Positions 26,025 through 35,535 are shown, numbered from the stretch's first letter. The stretch: DNA of 64,000 bases from Streptomyces toyocaensis (GCF_000725125.1 NZ_JFCB01000009.1:62001-126000); one strand, 5' to 3'. Numbers and translations: made by a program. The notes: a model not told the origin generated them from the sequence alone.

Positions 26025-26894
26025 TCACACGGCCGGGCGCAGGTGGACGATGTCACCCGCGCCCACCGGCTCCCGCACCCCCGACTCCGTGGCCAGCACC
26101 AGCCGCCCGTCACCGTCCACCGCGACGGCCTCCCCCACCAGCGCCCGGTCCCCCGGCAGCTCCGCCCGCACCGTCCGCCCGAGCGTCGCGCACCCCGCCG
26201 CGTACGTCTCCTGCAAACCGCACGCCCCCGCGTCCCCACCCGCCGCCCGCCACCGCCCGTACCACTCCTCCAGCGACCGCAGCATCCCCCGCAGCAGCGG
26301 GTCCCGGTCCGTACTCACCGCCCCCGCCAGCGCCAGCGACCCCGCCGTCGGCACCGGCAGCTCGTCCGCCCGCAGGCTGACGTTGATCCCGACGCCGACC
26401 ACCACGCCCCCCTCCCCGGCGCCCTCCGCCAGGATCCCCCCGGCCTTGCGCTCGGCTCCCCCCACGGTCACCAGCACGTCGTTCGGCCACTTCAGTGCCG
26501 TATCGACCCCCGCCGCCCGCGACAGCCCCGTGGCCACCGCCACCCCCGTCAGCAGCGGCAGCCACCCCCACCGGGCCACCGGCACCTCCCGCGGGGTGAG
26601 CAGCACGGAGAAGAACAGCCCGGACCGGGCCGGCGCGCTCCACTGCCGGTCGAGCCGCCCCCGCCCGGCGGTCTGCTCCTCGGCGACGAGCACCGCGCCC
26701 TCCCCCGCCTCCCCGGCCGCCGCCCGCGCCACCAGATCGGAGTTCGTCGACCCCGTCCGCTGCACCACGTCCACCCGCGACCACAGCGCCCCCTCCCGCA
26801 CCAGACCGCGCCTCAACGCGCCCACGTTGAGCGGCGGCCGGTCCAGGTCGGACCAACGGTTCCCGTACGGCTCTGAAGCATCTCGCGGCGTCAT
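26025..26894 (-). CDS. birA: Biotin-[acetyl-CoA carboxylase] ligase
   Basis: 289 aa from ATG 26894. It attaches biotin to the carrier lysine of acyl-CoA carboxylase alpha subunits through biotinyl-AMP. The biotin/ATP site GRGRLDRQW is near residue 80, followed by KWPNDVLV (near 135) and the C-terminal SH3-like domain. No N-terminal DNA-binding domain, so it is not a BirA-type repressor. It is divergent from pccB and within 4 kb of accA2, its likely substrate. Confidence 0.94.
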   Translation of the reverse strand: MTPRDASEPYGNRWSDLDRPPLNVGALRRGLVREGALWSRVDVVQRTGSTNSDLVARAAAGEAGEGAVLVAEEQTAGRGRLDRQWSAPARSGLFFSVLLTPREVPVARWGWLPLLTGVAVATGLSRAAGVDTALKWPNDVLVTVGGAERKAGGILAEGAGEGGVVVGVGINVSLRADELPVPTAGSLALAGAVSTDRDPLLRGMLRSLEEWYGRWRAAGGDAGACGLQETYAAGCATLGRTVRAELPGDRALVGEAVAVDGDGRLVLATESGVREPVGAGDIVHLRPAV

Positions 26895-27004
26895 GCAAGC
26901 CACCCTAGGTGTGGTAAACGCCGCACTGCCGAAGCGAAGGCCCCCCACTACGCTACGGATGAGTAACCGTCCCCCCTTTTGAGCAGGCAGGGAGCCGCAT
27001 CCCG

Positions 27005-28594
27005 ATGTCCGAGCCGGAAGAGCAGCAGCCTGACATCCACACCACCGCGGGCAAGCTCGCGGATCTTCAGCGTCGTATCGAAGAGGCGACGCACGCCGGC
27101 TCCGCACGCGCCGTCGAAAAGCAGCATGCCAAGGGCAAGCTGACGGCCCGTGAGCGGATCGACCTCCTGCTCGACGAGGGTTCCTTCGTCGAACTGGACG
27201 AGTTCGCCCGGCACCGCTCCACCAACTTCGGCCTCGACGCCAACCGCCCCTACGGCGACGGCGTCGTCACGGGCTACGGCACCGTCGACGGCCGCCCGGT
27301 CGCCGTGTTCTCCCAGGACTTCACCGTTTTCGGCGGAGCCCTCGGCGAGGTCTACGGCCAGAAGATCGTCAAGGTCATGGACTTCGCGCTGAAGACCGGC
27401 TGCCCGGTCATCGGCATCAACGACTCCGGCGGCGCCCGCATCCAGGAGGGCGTGGCCTCCCTCGGCGCGTACGGGGAGATCTTCCGCCGCAACACCCACG
27501 CCTCCGGCGTGATCCCGCAGATCAGCCTGGTCGTCGGCCCGTGCGCGGGCGGCGCGGTGTACTCCCCCGCGATCACCGACTTCACGATCATGGTCGACCA
27601 GACCAGCCACATGTTCATCACCGGCCCCGACGTCATCAAGACGGTCACCGGCGAGGACGTCGGCTTCGAGGAGCTCGGCGGCGCCCGCACCCACAACGCG
27701 ACCTCCGGCGTGGCCCACCACATGGCCGGCGACGAGAAGGACGCGATCGAGTACGTCAAGCAGCTCCTCTCCTACCTCCCGTCCAACAACCTCTCCGAGC
27801 CCCCGGCCTTCCCGGAGGAGGCGGACCTCACGATCACCGACGAGGACCGCGAACTCGACACGATCGTCCCGGACTCGGCGAACCAGCCGTACGACATGCA
27901 CAGCGTCATCGAGCACGTCCTCGACGACGGCGAGTTCTTCGAGACGCAGCCGCTGTTCGCGCCGAACATCCTCACCGGCTACGGCCGGGTCGAGGGCCGC
28001 CCCGTCGGCATCGTCGCCAACCAGCCGATGCAGTTCGCCGGCTGCCTGGACATCACCGCGTCCGAGAAGGCGGCCCGCTTCGTGCGGACCTGCGACGCCT
28101 TCAACATCCCGGTCATCACGTTCGTCGACGTCCCCGGCTTCCTGCCGGGTGTGGACCAGGAGCACGACGGCATCATCCGCCGCGGGGCCAAGCTGATCTT
28201 CGCCTACGCCGAGGCCACCGTCCCGCTGATCACCGTGATCACCCGCAAGGCCTTCGGCGGCGCGTACGACGTCATGGGCTCCAAGCACCTGGGCGCCGAC
28301 CTCAACCTGGCCTGGCCCACCGCCCAGATCGCGGTGATGGGTGCGCAGGGCGCCGTCAACATCCTGCACCGCCGCACCATCGCCGAGTCGGGGGACCCCG
28401 ACGAGGCACGTGCCCGGCTGATGCGGGAGTACGAGGACGCGCTCCTCAACCCCTACGTCGCGGCCGAGCGCGGATACGTCGACGCGGTGATCATGCCGTC
28501 CGACACCCGCCGGCACATCGTCCGCGGCCTGCGCCAGCTCCGCACCAAGCGCGAGAGCCTGCCCCCGAAGAAGCACGGCAACATCCCCCTCTAA
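27005..28594 (+). CDS. pccB: Propionyl-CoA carboxylase beta subunit
   Basis: 529 aa carboxyltransferase. It moves CO2 from carboxybiotin to propionyl-CoA, giving methylmalonyl-CoA for polyketide and odd-chain metabolism. Two crotonase-like halves (about 20-260 and 280-520) with the acyl-CoA oxyanion loop [12 protein letters not shown] near 140-150 and the biotin loop near [11 protein letters not shown] (380). GGGAG precedes ATG 27005. From memory PccB of S. coelicolor works with PccE and the AccA2 alpha chain; all three are in this cluster. Confidence 0.95.
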   Translation: MSEPEEQQPDIHTTAGKLADLQRRIEEATHAGSARAVEKQHAKGKLTARERIDLLLDEGSFVELDEFARHRSTNFGLDANRPYGDGVVTGYGTVDGRPVAVFSQDFTVFGGALGEVYGQKIVKVMDFALKTGCPVIGINDSGGARIQEGVASLGAYGEIFRRNTHASGVIPQISLVVGPCAGGAVYSPAITDFTIMVDQTSHMFITGPDVIKTVTGEDVGFEELGGARTHNATSGVAHHMAGDEKDAIEYVKQLLSYLPSNNLSEPPAFPEEADLTITDEDRELDTIVPDSANQPYDMHSVIEHVLDDGEFFETQPLFAPNILTGYGRVEGRPVGIVANQPMQFAGCLDITASEKAARFVRTCDAFNIPVITFVDVPGFLPGVDQEHDGIIRRGAKLIFAYAEATVPLITVITRKAFGGAYDVMGSKHLGADLNLAWPTAQIAVMGAQGAVNILHRRTIAESGDPDEARARLMREYEDALLNPYVAAERGYVDAVIMPSDTRRHIVRGLRQLRTKRESLPPKKHGNIPL

Positions 28595-28603
28595 GGAGCC
28601 GCT

Positions 28604-28813
28604 GTGATCAAGGTCGTACGGGGCAACCCGACCCCGGAGGAGCTGGCCGCCGCACTGGCGGTGGTCCGGGCCCGCGCCGCGGCGGCCTCCGCCGTGCCGT
28701 CCGGCGCGCCCGCACCCCGTGACTCCTGGTCCGACCCGTCCCGCGTCGCCGCCCACCGCCTGCCCCAGCCGGGGCCGACGGCATGGTCGCGGACGTACTG
28801 GCCGGGCGCGTGA
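28604..28813 (+). CDS. pccE: Propionyl-CoA carboxylase epsilon subunit
   Basis: 69 aa. The small epsilon subunit found only in actinobacterial acyl-CoA carboxylases, which stabilises the alpha-beta complex. The N-terminal IKVVRGNPTPEELAALLAV-like segment (here residues 2-21) and the Trp-containing C-terminus (SRVAAHRLPQPGPTAWSRT) match the family. GTG 28604 has AAGGAG overlapping the pccB stop codon, so the two are co-translated. Confidence 0.92.
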   Translation: MIKVVRGNPTPEELAAALAVVRARAAAASAVPSGAPAPRDSWSDPSRVAAHRLPQPGPTAWSRTYWPGA

Positions 28814-28840
28814 CGACGTACTGGCAGGACGCCTGACGAC

Positions 28841-28870
28841 GACGGGCCGCACCCCCGGGTGCGGCCCGTC
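28841..28870 (+). terminator. Terminator after pccBE
   Basis: Perfect 14-bp inverted repeat GACGGGCCGCACCC (28841-28854) against 28857-28870. Confidence 0.85.
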
Positions 28871-28929
28871 ACCGCCACTCCGCGAGGGTCCTCGCGCACC
28901 CCGCGCGGGCCCTCGCGGGCCGGCCAAGT

Positions 28930-28945
28930 TGAGTACGCGTACTCA
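28930..28945. promoter_or_regulatory. 16-bp perfect palindrome TGAGTACGCGTACTCA
   Basis: A perfect palindrome 36 bp before a 42-codon membrane-protein gene and about 200 bp before maf. Its length and symmetry suggest an operator for a dimeric regulator. It is not the same as the CTACGCGCGTAG site of the nucleoside genes. Confidence 0.55.
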
Positions 28946-28980
28946 GGCGACTCCCGCCAGCTCAGCGCCACGCTGGTGGC

Positions 28981-29109
28981 ATGCTGTGGTCCGACCCCGA
29001 GAACGAGCCGCCGAAGGAACTGCGGGACACGCAGGACATGCTGCGGCGGCTGGGCGTTCTGATGGCGCTGGCCATGGTGCTCGCGATGCTCGTGATCGGC
29101 GTGAGGTGA
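28981..29109 (+). CDS. 42-residue single-pass membrane protein
   Basis: A short open frame ATG...TGA. The N-terminal half is charged ([18 protein letters not shown]) and the C-terminal half is a hydrophobic helix (about residues 24-41, [16 protein letters not shown]) ending in Arg. Third-position GC is high, as in neighbouring genes. It begins 36 bp after a 16-bp palindrome and ends 31 bp before maf. Function unknown; small membrane proteins at this place are, from memory, conserved in Streptomyces. Confidence 0.6.
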   Translation: MLWSDPENEPPKELRDTQDMLRRLGVLMALAMVLAMLVIGVR

Positions 29110-29140
29110 GGCATCCGGGCGACGTCGATACGCTGACCGC

Positions 29141-29761
29141 ATGACAGATCAGCCGCGCCGCCGCCTCGTGCTCGCCTCCCAGTCCCCCGCCCGGCTCGGA
29201 CTGCTCCGCCAGGCCGGCCTGGCCCCCGAAGTGATCGTCAGCGGGGTCGACGAGGACGCCGTCACCGCCCCCACCCCCGCCGACCTGGCACTCGCCCTGG
29301 CCGAGGCCAAGGCCTCCGTCGTCGCCGCGAAGCCGGAGGTCAAGGGTGCGCTGGTGATCGGCTGCGACTCGGTCCTGGAACTGGACGGCCAGGCCCTCGG
29401 CAAGCCCGCGGACACCGAGGAGGCCACCGCCCGCTGGAAGGCCATGCGGGGCCGCGCGGGCACGCTCCAGACCGGCCACTGCGTCTACGACACCCTCAGC
29501 GGCAGGTACGTCTCGGCCACCGCCTCCACCGTCGTCCGTTTCGGTGACCCCACCGACGAGGAGATCGCCGCCTACGTCGCCTCCGGCGAACCGCTCCACG
29601 TCGCCGGGGCGTTCACCCTGGACGGCCGCTCGGCGCCGTTCATCGACGGTATCGACGGCGACCACGGCAACGTGATCGGCATCAGCCTGCCCCTGGTACG
29701 CCGTCTGCTGGCCGACCTGGGCGTCGGCATCACGGAACTGTGGGCGCCGCCGGAGGGGTGA
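29141..29761 (+). CDS. maf: Maf-family nucleotide pyrophosphatase
   Basis: 206 aa. Maf proteins hydrolyse non-canonical or selected nucleoside triphosphates (dTTP, UTP or m7GTP types) to monophosphates. The N-terminal [18 protein letters not shown] has the family S-x-S-x-R loop (residues 12-18), and [10 protein letters not shown] near 75 carries the catalytic Asp. No Shine-Dalgarno; TACGCT (29129-29134) ends 6 nt before ATG 29141, suggesting a leaderless mRNA. The last 32 bp overlap the convergent membrane-protein gene. Confidence 0.93.
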   Translation: MTDQPRRRLVLASQSPARLGLLRQAGLAPEVIVSGVDEDAVTAPTPADLALALAEAKASVVAAKPEVKGALVIGCDSVLELDGQALGKPADTEEATARWKAMRGRAGTLQTGHCVYDTLSGRYVSATASTVVRFGDPTDEEIAAYVASGEPLHVAGAFTLDGRSAPFIDGIDGDHGNVIGISLPLVRRLLADLGVGITELWAPPEG

Positions 29762-30281
29762 CCGGCGAGCGGTCGCTTCCGGTGCCGCCCGGACCGTCCG
29801 TGCGGCCCGGACCGTCCGTGCCGCCGGTGCCGCCGGTGCCGCCGGTGCCGCTCTCGGGAGCGGTGCCGGCGGACTCGCCGGAACGGCCGTCGTACGTCAT
29901 CAGGAGCAACACGATGAGTCCGAGGACGACCACCATGGCCAGGAACGCGGTCCAGCCGATCAGCCCCCACGCGAACGCGCCCAGCAGCCCGTGCACCACC
30001 GCGGCGCTGATCAGCAGCACCCGGCCGACGCCTGCCGGCGCCCGGTCCCGCAGCGCGACCAGCAGGGCCACCAGACCGCACAGCGCGAAGTAGAGCCCGA
30101 AGACGATCCCCCCGATCTTCGAGGACACCGACATCATGTGCGGGTCGAGACCCGCCAGCGACATGTCCTGCCGGTCGACGACGACGCCCAGGAACCAGTT
30201 CACCGCCGCGATGCCGAGCGCCTCCGCGAACAGCACGAGCGCCACGATCCACGCCACCGGTCTGCGCACCACCGGCCCCAC
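29730..30281 (-). CDS. Four-helix integral membrane protein
   Basis: 183 aa from GTG 30281 (GGAAG upstream). Four membrane helices at about 10-32, 55-78, 87-108 and 112-130, then a Gly/Thr/Pro-rich tail made of GGT and GTD triplets from a short tandem repeat near 29800-29850. The tail is antisense to the 3' end of maf. Family not recognised. Confidence 0.78.
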   Translation of the reverse strand: MGPVVRRPVAWIVALVLFAEALGIAAVNWFLGVVVDRQDMSLAGLDPHMMSVSSKIGGIVFGLYFALCGLVALLVALRDRAPAGVGRVLLISAAVVHGLLGAFAWGLIGWTAFLAMVVVLGLIVLLLMTYDGRSGESAGTAPESGTGGTGGTGGTDGPGRTDGPGGTGSDRSPVTPPAAPTVP

Positions 30282-30635
30282 CCACTTCCGAGCACGACTG
30301 CGGTTACCCCGAGTATCTTCGGGCCGACGCGAAGGCTACTGACTGGTAAACCTCGGTACAAGGGTTCCGTGGACGGCAAAGAATCATTGGGCCATTCGTA
30401 GGGACTCGACAAAGAAACGAAGTGGGCCGCAGCACGCCCTTACAGAGACCTTGACCACACAGGACGGCTAGGGTTTCCGGGAGGAGTCCTGCCTACCGCG
30501 GTGCGACAAGGGATTTCGCGGGGCCAGCGAGCCTCGTATCACGCTCCGTGTGGGCAAGCTCACCTCTGGGGACGGGTCGAAGTGCCGTGTCGGCAGTCCC
30601 TAAACTCGGCTTGTTTCAAGGAGGGAGCCTCAATC
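30282..30635. promoter_or_regulatory. Upstream region and candidate promoter of accA2
   Basis: 354 bp with no credible gene. The best promoter is TCGAAG (30577-30582), an 18-bp spacer and TAAACT (30601-30606), placing the start about 25 nt before the GTG and just ahead of AAGGAGGG (30618-30625). No further palindrome or RNA structure stands out. Confidence 0.45.
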
Positions 30636-32408
30636 GTGCGCAAGGTGCTCATCGCCAACCGTGGCGAAATCGCTGTCCGCGTTGCCCGGGCCTGCCGGGA
30701 TGCCGGAATCGCGAGCGTTGCCGTCTACGCCGACCCGGACCGGGACGCTCTGCATGTCCGCGCCGCGGATGAGGCGTTCGCCCTGGGCGGTGACACTCCG
30801 GCCACCAGCTACCTCGACATCGAGAAGGTCCTGAAGGCCGCGAAGGAGTCGGGCGCGGACGCCATCCATCCGGGCTACGGCTTCCTCTCCGAGAACGCCG
30901 AGTTCGCCCAGGCGGTGCTGGACGCGGACCTGATCTGGATCGGCCCGCCGCCGCAGGCCATCCGCGACCTCGGCGACAAGGTCGCCGCGCGGCACATCGC
31001 CCAGCGCGCGGGTGCGCCGCTCGTGGCGGGTACGCCCGATCCGGTGAGCGGCGCCGACGAGGTCGTCGCCTTCGCCGAGGAGCACGGGCTGCCGATCGCC
31101 ATCAAGGCGGCGTTCGGTGGTGGCGGGCGTGGTCTGAAGGTCGCCCGGACGCTGGAGGAAGTGCCGGAGCTGTACGACTCGGCCGTGCGAGAGGCCGTGG
31201 CGGCGTTCGGGCGGGGCGAGTGCTTCGTCGAGCGCTACCTGGACAAGCCGCGGCACGTCGAGACGCAGTGCCTGGCGGACCGTCACGGGAACGTGGTCGT
31301 CGTGTCCACCCGTGACTGCTCGCTCCAGCGCCGGCACCAGAAGCTGGTCGAGGAGGCTCCGGCGCCGTTCCTGTCCGACGCGCAGGTCGCGCAGCTGTAC
31401 TCGGCGTCCAAGGCCATCCTCAAGGAGGCCGGTTACGTCGGTGCCGGCACCGTGGAGTTCCTGGTCGGTCTCGACGGGACGATCTCGTTCCTCGAGGTCA
31501 ACACGCGTCTGCAGGTGGAGCACCCGGTGACCGAGGAGGTCGCCGGCATCGACCTGGTGCGGGAGATGTTCCGCATCGCGGACGGTGAGGAGCTGGGGTA
31601 CGACGACCCGGTGCTGCGCGGTCACTCGTTCGAGTTCCGTATCAACGGTGAGGACCCGGGGCGCAACTTCCTGCCCGCCCCCGGCACCGTCACGACGTTC
31701 GCCCCGCCGTCCGGTCCCGGTGTGCGGCTGGACGCGGGTGTCGAGTCCGGCTCGGTGATCGGTCCGGCGTGGGACTCGCTGCTGGCGAAGCTGATCGTCA
31801 CCGGCCGCACCCGCAAGGAGGCGCTGGAGCGGGCCGCCCGTGCGCTGGAGGAGTTCCAGGTCGAGGGCATGGCCACGGCGATCCCGTTCCACCGTGCGGT
31901 GGTGAAGGACCCGGCGTTCGCTCCCGAGCTCACCGGTTCGGCCGATCCGTTCACGGTGCACACCCGGTGGATCGAGACGGAGTTCGTCAACGAGATCAAG
32001 CCCTTCGCCGCCGCGGTGGACGTGGAGGCCGAGGAGGACGCGGGCCGCGAGACGGTGGTCGTCGAGGTCGGCGGCAAGCGGCTGGAGGTCTCGCTCCCGG
32101 CGTCGCTGGGCATGTCCCTGGCCCGTACGGGTCTGGCGGCGGGTGCGAAGCCGAAGCGGCGGGCGGCGAAGAAGTCCGGTCCGGTGGCTTCGGGTGACAC
32201 CCTCGCCTCTCCGATGCAGGGCACGATCGTGAAGATCGCCGTGGAGGAGGGGCAGGAGGTCAAGGAGGGCGATCTGATCGTCGTCCTTGAGGCCATGAAG
32301 ATGGAGCAGCCCATCAACGCACACCGGTCGGGCACGATCAAGGGCCTGAGCGCGGCGGTGGGGGCGTCGGTCACGTCCGGCGCGGCGATCTGCGAGATCA
32401 AGGACTGA
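30636..32408 (+). CDS. accA2: Acyl-CoA carboxylase alpha subunit (biotin carboxylase and carrier)
   Basis: 590 aa from GTG 30636 with AAGGAGGG upstream; this equals the length I recall for S. coelicolor AccA2. The biotin carboxylase domain (about 1-450) has the Gly-rich ATP loop [12 protein letters not shown] near 157 and the catalytic [14 protein letters not shown] near 287. The biotinyl domain (about 520-590) has EAMKMEQ with K555 as the biotinylated lysine. It is the shared alpha chain for acetyl- and propionyl-CoA carboxylases, supplying malonyl- and methylmalonyl-CoA. Confidence 0.95.
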   Translation: MRKVLIANRGEIAVRVARACRDAGIASVAVYADPDRDALHVRAADEAFALGGDTPATSYLDIEKVLKAAKESGADAIHPGYGFLSENAEFAQAVLDADLIWIGPPPQAIRDLGDKVAARHIAQRAGAPLVAGTPDPVSGADEVVAFAEEHGLPIAIKAAFGGGGRGLKVARTLEEVPELYDSAVREAVAAFGRGECFVERYLDKPRHVETQCLADRHGNVVVVSTRDCSLQRRHQKLVEEAPAPFLSDAQVAQLYSASKAILKEAGYVGAGTVEFLVGLDGTISFLEVNTRLQVEHPVTEEVAGIDLVREMFRIADGEELGYDDPVLRGHSFEFRINGEDPGRNFLPAPGTVTTFAPPSGPGVRLDAGVESGSVIGPAWDSLLAKLIVTGRTRKEALERAARALEEFQVEGMATAIPFHRAVVKDPAFAPELTGSADPFTVHTRWIETEFVNEIKPFAAAVDVEAEEDAGRETVVVEVGGKRLEVSLPASLGMSLARTGLAAGAKPKRRAAKKSGPVASGDTLASPMQGTIVKIAVEEGQEVKEGDLIVVLEAMKMEQPINAHRSGTIKGLSAAVGASVTSGAAICEIKD

Positions 32409-32434
32409 GCCGGGTCCTGCACGTTCCCGGCGAC

Positions 32435-32464
32435 CCGCCGGGGTCCGTACGGATCCCGGCGGGG
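32435..32464 (+). terminator. Terminator after accA2
   Basis: A 30-bp near-perfect palindrome (arms 32435-32449 and 32450-32464, one mismatch) 26 bp after the stop codon. Confidence 0.75.
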
Positions 32465-32467
32465 ATG

Positions 32468-33025
32468 CCTGCGGCGCAGCGGTCTGTGCGGTGGGGGTGC
32501 GCGTAGCGCCTTCGGGTGGTGGGTGGGTCGGGGGTGTCCGTCCTCGGACTGGCGCGACCGGGTCGGCCGGTGGAGGTGCGGGGTGCTTGTTCGCACCAGC
32601 CGCTGCGGGCGCACACCCCCGCCCCGCCCCCTTCCCGCCGTAGGCGCCTGTCCCACGCCCACCGCACCCCGCACTCCGCGCCTGCCGCCGCTTCCGCGCC
32701 CCGCGCCTGCCGCCGCTTCCGCGGGCCGCCGCGCCTGCTGTCTTCGCGGGCCGCCGCCCCCGCCGCTCCCGCGGGCAGTCGTGCCGCTGGGGCGGCACGG
32801 GTGGGCGCGACGGCACCCCGTGGGCGCCGGGCTGCGTAACCTCCCCCCGCCCACACCCACGCGGAGCACCCCGCAGGCACCGGGAATGAGCAGCCGCCCG
32901 CGGCCCACACCTACGCCGGGCACCCCGCAAGCGCCGGGCTGCGCGAACACCCCCGGCCCGCACCCACGCCGGGCACCTGGCAAAGCACCGGGCTGCGGAC
33001 CCACCCCCGGCCCACCCCACCGGCG
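32468..33025. repeat. Dispersed composite intergenic repeat, long copy C (inverted)
   Basis: About 560 bp, no credible gene. Order from the left: the arm shared with copy D (32468-32520), the arm with GGGGGTGTCCGTCCTCGGAC (from 32528), a core with two 25-bp units (near 32690-32740), GCGGGCAGTCGTGCCGC, then four 53-bp tandem units to 33025. Copy B at 25.5 kb shows the same modules as reverse complement. It fills the gap between the 3' ends of accA2 and the convergent DeoR gene. Confidence 0.85.
32813..33025. repeat. Four 53-bp tandem units inside repeat C
   Basis: GCACC-led units begin at 32813, 32866, 32920 and 32973 (spacing 53, 54 and 53 bp). Each has the core CGGGCTGCG or a close variant, followed by a C-rich half ending CACGCCGG. 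Confidence 0.88.
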
Positions 33026-33029
33026 GTGC

Positions 33030-33983
33030 TCAGCGCCTCCGTAGGTCGGCGACCCGCGCCCGCTCGCCCGTCGGCTCCGCCGCCCCCAGCGCCACGGCCG
33101 TGCGCAGTCCGGGCCCCTGCCGCCGGGGCCCCGGAAGCGGCACATCCCGGCGTTGGCGGGCCGACGGCGGCCCCTCACCCCCCGCGCCCGCGGAACCCCC
33201 CGGCGCCCCCGCGACAGCGATCTGCACGCCCTGGTCCGCGAGCGCCTGCAACTCCGTCCCCGCACGGTCGTCGTGCGCGGGCGGCTCGTCCGTCACCAAC
33301 CGCGTGATCAGATCCGTCGGCACCGTCTGGAACATGGTGTCCGTCCCGAGCTTCGTGTGGTCCGCGAGGACCACCACCTCCGCCGCGGCCTGCACCAGCG
33401 CCCGGTCGACGGACGCCGACAGCATGTTGGACGTGGACAGCCCCCGCTCGGCGGTCAGGCCGCTGCCGGAAAGGAAGGCCCTGGACACCCGCAGTCCCTG
33501 CAGGGACTGTTCGGCACCGCTGCCGACGAGGGCGTAGTTCGAACCGCGGAGCGTACCGCCGGTCATCACGACCTCCACCCGGTTGGCGTGGGCCAGCGCC
33601 TGGGCCACCAGCAGGGAGTTGGTGACGACCGTCAGTCCGGGCACCCGGGCGAGCCGGCGGGCCAGCTCCTGCGTGGTGGTACCCGCGCCGACCACGATGG
33701 CCTCTCCCTCTTCCACGAAACTCGCGGCGAGGTCGGCGATGGCGGTCTTCTCGGCGGTCGCGAGATGTGACTTCTGCGGAAATCCGGACTCTCGCGTGAA
33801 ACCGCCCGGAAGTACCGCACCGCCGTGCCGGCGGTCGAGGAGTCCTTCTGCCTCCAGCGCGCGCACGTCCCGCCGTACGGTCACTTCGGAGGTCTGGACG
33901 ACGCGGGCGAGCTCACGGAGCGACACGGCCCCGTTCGCTCGCACCATTTCGAGGATCAATTGGCGACGTTCTGCAGCGAACAC
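33030..33983 (-). CDS. DeoR-family transcriptional repressor
   Basis: 317 aa. The N-terminal DeoR helix-turn-helix (residues 5-57) has LRELARVVQTSEVTVRRDVRALEAEGLLDRRHGGA. The sugar-isomerase-like effector domain (about 75-235) has GAGTTTQELARRL and the DHTKLG motif, which in this family binds a phosphorylated sugar. The last 60 residues are Arg/Gly/Pro-rich and unlike the family; they end 5 bp from repeat C. TACTGT (33996-33991) ends 7 nt before GTG 33983, with no Shine-Dalgarno. It is a candidate, not proven, regulator of the neighbouring nucleoside genes. Confidence 0.88.
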   Translation of the reverse strand: MFAAERRQLILEMVRANGAVSLRELARVVQTSEVTVRRDVRALEAEGLLDRRHGGAVLPGGFTRESGFPQKSHLATAEKTAIADLAASFVEEGEAIVVGAGTTTQELARRLARVPGLTVVTNSLLVAQALAHANRVEVVMTGGTLRGSNYALVGSGAEQSLQGLRVSRAFLSGSGLTAERGLSTSNMLSASVDRALVQAAAEVVVLADHTKLGTDTMFQTVPTDLITRLVTDEPPAHDDRAGTELQALADQGVQIAVAGAPGGSAGAGGEGPPSARQRRDVPLPGPRRQGPGLRTAVALGAAEPTGERARVADLRRR

Positions 33984-34015
33984 GAAACTGACAGTAACGC
34001 CGACGACCGTCTGGT

Positions 34016-34034
34016 TTCAGCAGTTTGCGCTGAA
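34016..34034. promoter_or_regulatory. Inverted repeat upstream of the deoR-type gene
   Basis: TTCAGC-N7-GCTGAA at 34016-34034 covers the likely -35 region (CTGAAA, 34020-34015) of the DeoR-type gene. A possible autoregulatory operator. Confidence 0.45.
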
Positions 34035-34086
34035 TAGCAGAAGTTGTTCACACGGTCCCACACCAAGTGGTATGGGACCTGTACCG

Positions 34087-35535
34087 TCAGGCCTCCGCTC
34101 CCGTCTTCCGCGTGTGCAACTGCCGTGCCACCTCGGCGATCGAGCCCGACAGCGACGGGTACACGGTGAAGGCGTTGGCGATCTGCTCGACGGTCAGATT
34201 GTTGTCGACCGCGATCGAGATGGGGTGGATGAGTTCCGAGGCGCGCGGCGCCACGACCACGCCGCCGACCACGATGCCGGTGCCGGGCCGGCAGAAGATC
34301 TTGACGAAGCCGTCGCGAATGCCCTGCATCTTCGCGCGCGGGTTGCGCAGCAGCGGCAGCTTCACCACCCGTGCGTCGATCTTGCCGCCGTCGACGTCGG
34401 CCTGGGAGTAGCCGACGGTGGCGATCTCGGGGTCGGTGAAGACGTTCGACGAGACCGTCTTGAGGTTCAGCGGTGCCACCGCGTCGCCCAGGAAGTGGTA
34501 CATGGCGATACGGCCCTGCATCGCCGCCACCGAGGCGAGCGCGAAGACGCCGGTGACGTCACCGGCGGCGTAGACGCCCGGGGCCGTGGTCCGCGAGACC
34601 TTGTCGGTCCAGATGTGGCCCGACTCCCGCAGCCTGACCCCTGCCTCCTCCAGGCCCATGCCCTCGGAGTTGGGGATGGCGCCCACGGCCATCAGGCAGT
34701 GCGACCCGGTGATGACCCGGCCGTCGGCGAGGGTCACCTCGACGCGGTCCCCGACCCGCTTGGCGGACTGGGCCCGGGAGCGCGCCATCACGTTCATGCC
34801 GCGGCGGCGGAAGACGTCCTCCAGCACGGCCGCCGCGTCGGGGTCCTCGCCCGGCAGCACCCGGTCGCGCGAGGACACGAGCGTCACCTTGGACCCCAGC
34901 GCCTGGTAGGCGCCGGCGAACTCGGCGCCCGTGACACCCGATCCGACCACGATGAGCTCCTCGGGGAGCTCGTTCAGGTCGTACACCTGGGTCCAGTTCA
35001 GGATCCGCTCGCCGTCGGGCCGGGCGTCGGGGAGTTCGCGCGGGTGGCCGCCGGTCGCGATGAGCACGGCGTCAGCGGTGAGCGTCTCCTCGCTCCCGTC
35101 GGCGGCGCGGACCACGACCTTGCGCGACCCGTCGAGCGCCTGCATGCCCTCCAGCCGCCCGCGCCCGCGCAGCACCCGCGCGCCGGCCCGGGTCACCGAG
35201 GCGGTGATGTCGTGCGACTGGGCGAGGGCGAGGCGCTTCACACGCCGGTTGACCTTCCCCAGGTCCACGCCGACCACCCGGGCGGCCTGCTCCTGGGGCG
35301 GGGTGTCGTCGGCGACGATGATCCCCAGTTCCTCGTACGACGAGTCGAAGGTGGTCATCACCTCGGCCGTGGCGATCAGGGTCTTGGACGGCACGCAGTC
35401 GGTCAGCACCGACGCCCCGCCCAGGCCGTCGCAGTCGACGACGGTCACCTCCGCGCCGAGCTGAGCGGCGACCAGCGCCGCTTCGTATCCGCCGGGTCCG
35501 CCACCGATGATCACGATCCGAGTCACGTACTCCAT
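34087..35535 (-). CDS. LpdA-like flavoprotein (NAD(P)H:quinone reductase) lacking the redox cysteine pair
   Basis: 482 aa from ATG 35535; a second start at 35523 (first residue of TRIVIIGG) is less likely. FAD motif IVIIGGGPGGYEAA (residues 7-20), NAD motif IVVGSGVTGAEFAGA near 180, and the second FAD motif GVYAAGDVTG near 315. The usual dihydrolipoamide dehydrogenase CxxxxC is ASVLTDCVPSK here, so the first cysteine is Ser and no redox disulfide can form. This matches mycobacterial LpdA, a quinone reductase that protects against oxidative stress. Divergent from the next gene. Confidence 0.88.
   Translation of the reverse strand: MEYVTRIVIIGGGPGGYEAALVAAQLGAEVTVVDCDGLGGASVLTDCVPSKTLIATAEVMTTFDSSYEELGIIVADDTPPQEQAARVVGVDLGKVNRRVKRLALAQSHDITASVTRAGARVLRGRGRLEGMQALDGSRKVVVRAADGSEETLTADAVLIATGGHPRELPDARPDGERILNWTQVYDLNELPEELIVVGSGVTGAEFAGAYQALGSKVTLVSSRDRVLPGEDPDAAAVLEDVFRRRGMNVMARSRAQSAKRVGDRVEVTLADGRVITGSHCLMAVGAIPNSEGMGLEEAGVRLRESGHIWTDKVSRTTAPGVYAAGDVTGVFALASVAAMQGRIAMYHFLGDAVAPLNLKTVSSNVFTDPEIATVGYSQADVDGGKIDARVVKLPLLRNPRAKMQGIRDGFVKIFCRPGTGIVVGGVVVAPRASELIHPISIAVDNNLTVEQIANAFTVYPSLSGSIAEVARQLHTRKTGAEA

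Noticed and set aside
25462-26028. Open frames in both strands of the repeats B, C and D
   Set aside because: Products are Arg/Pro/Ala/Gly-rich without domains and follow the tandem unit periods. Equal openness on several frames is explained by high GC, not by coding.
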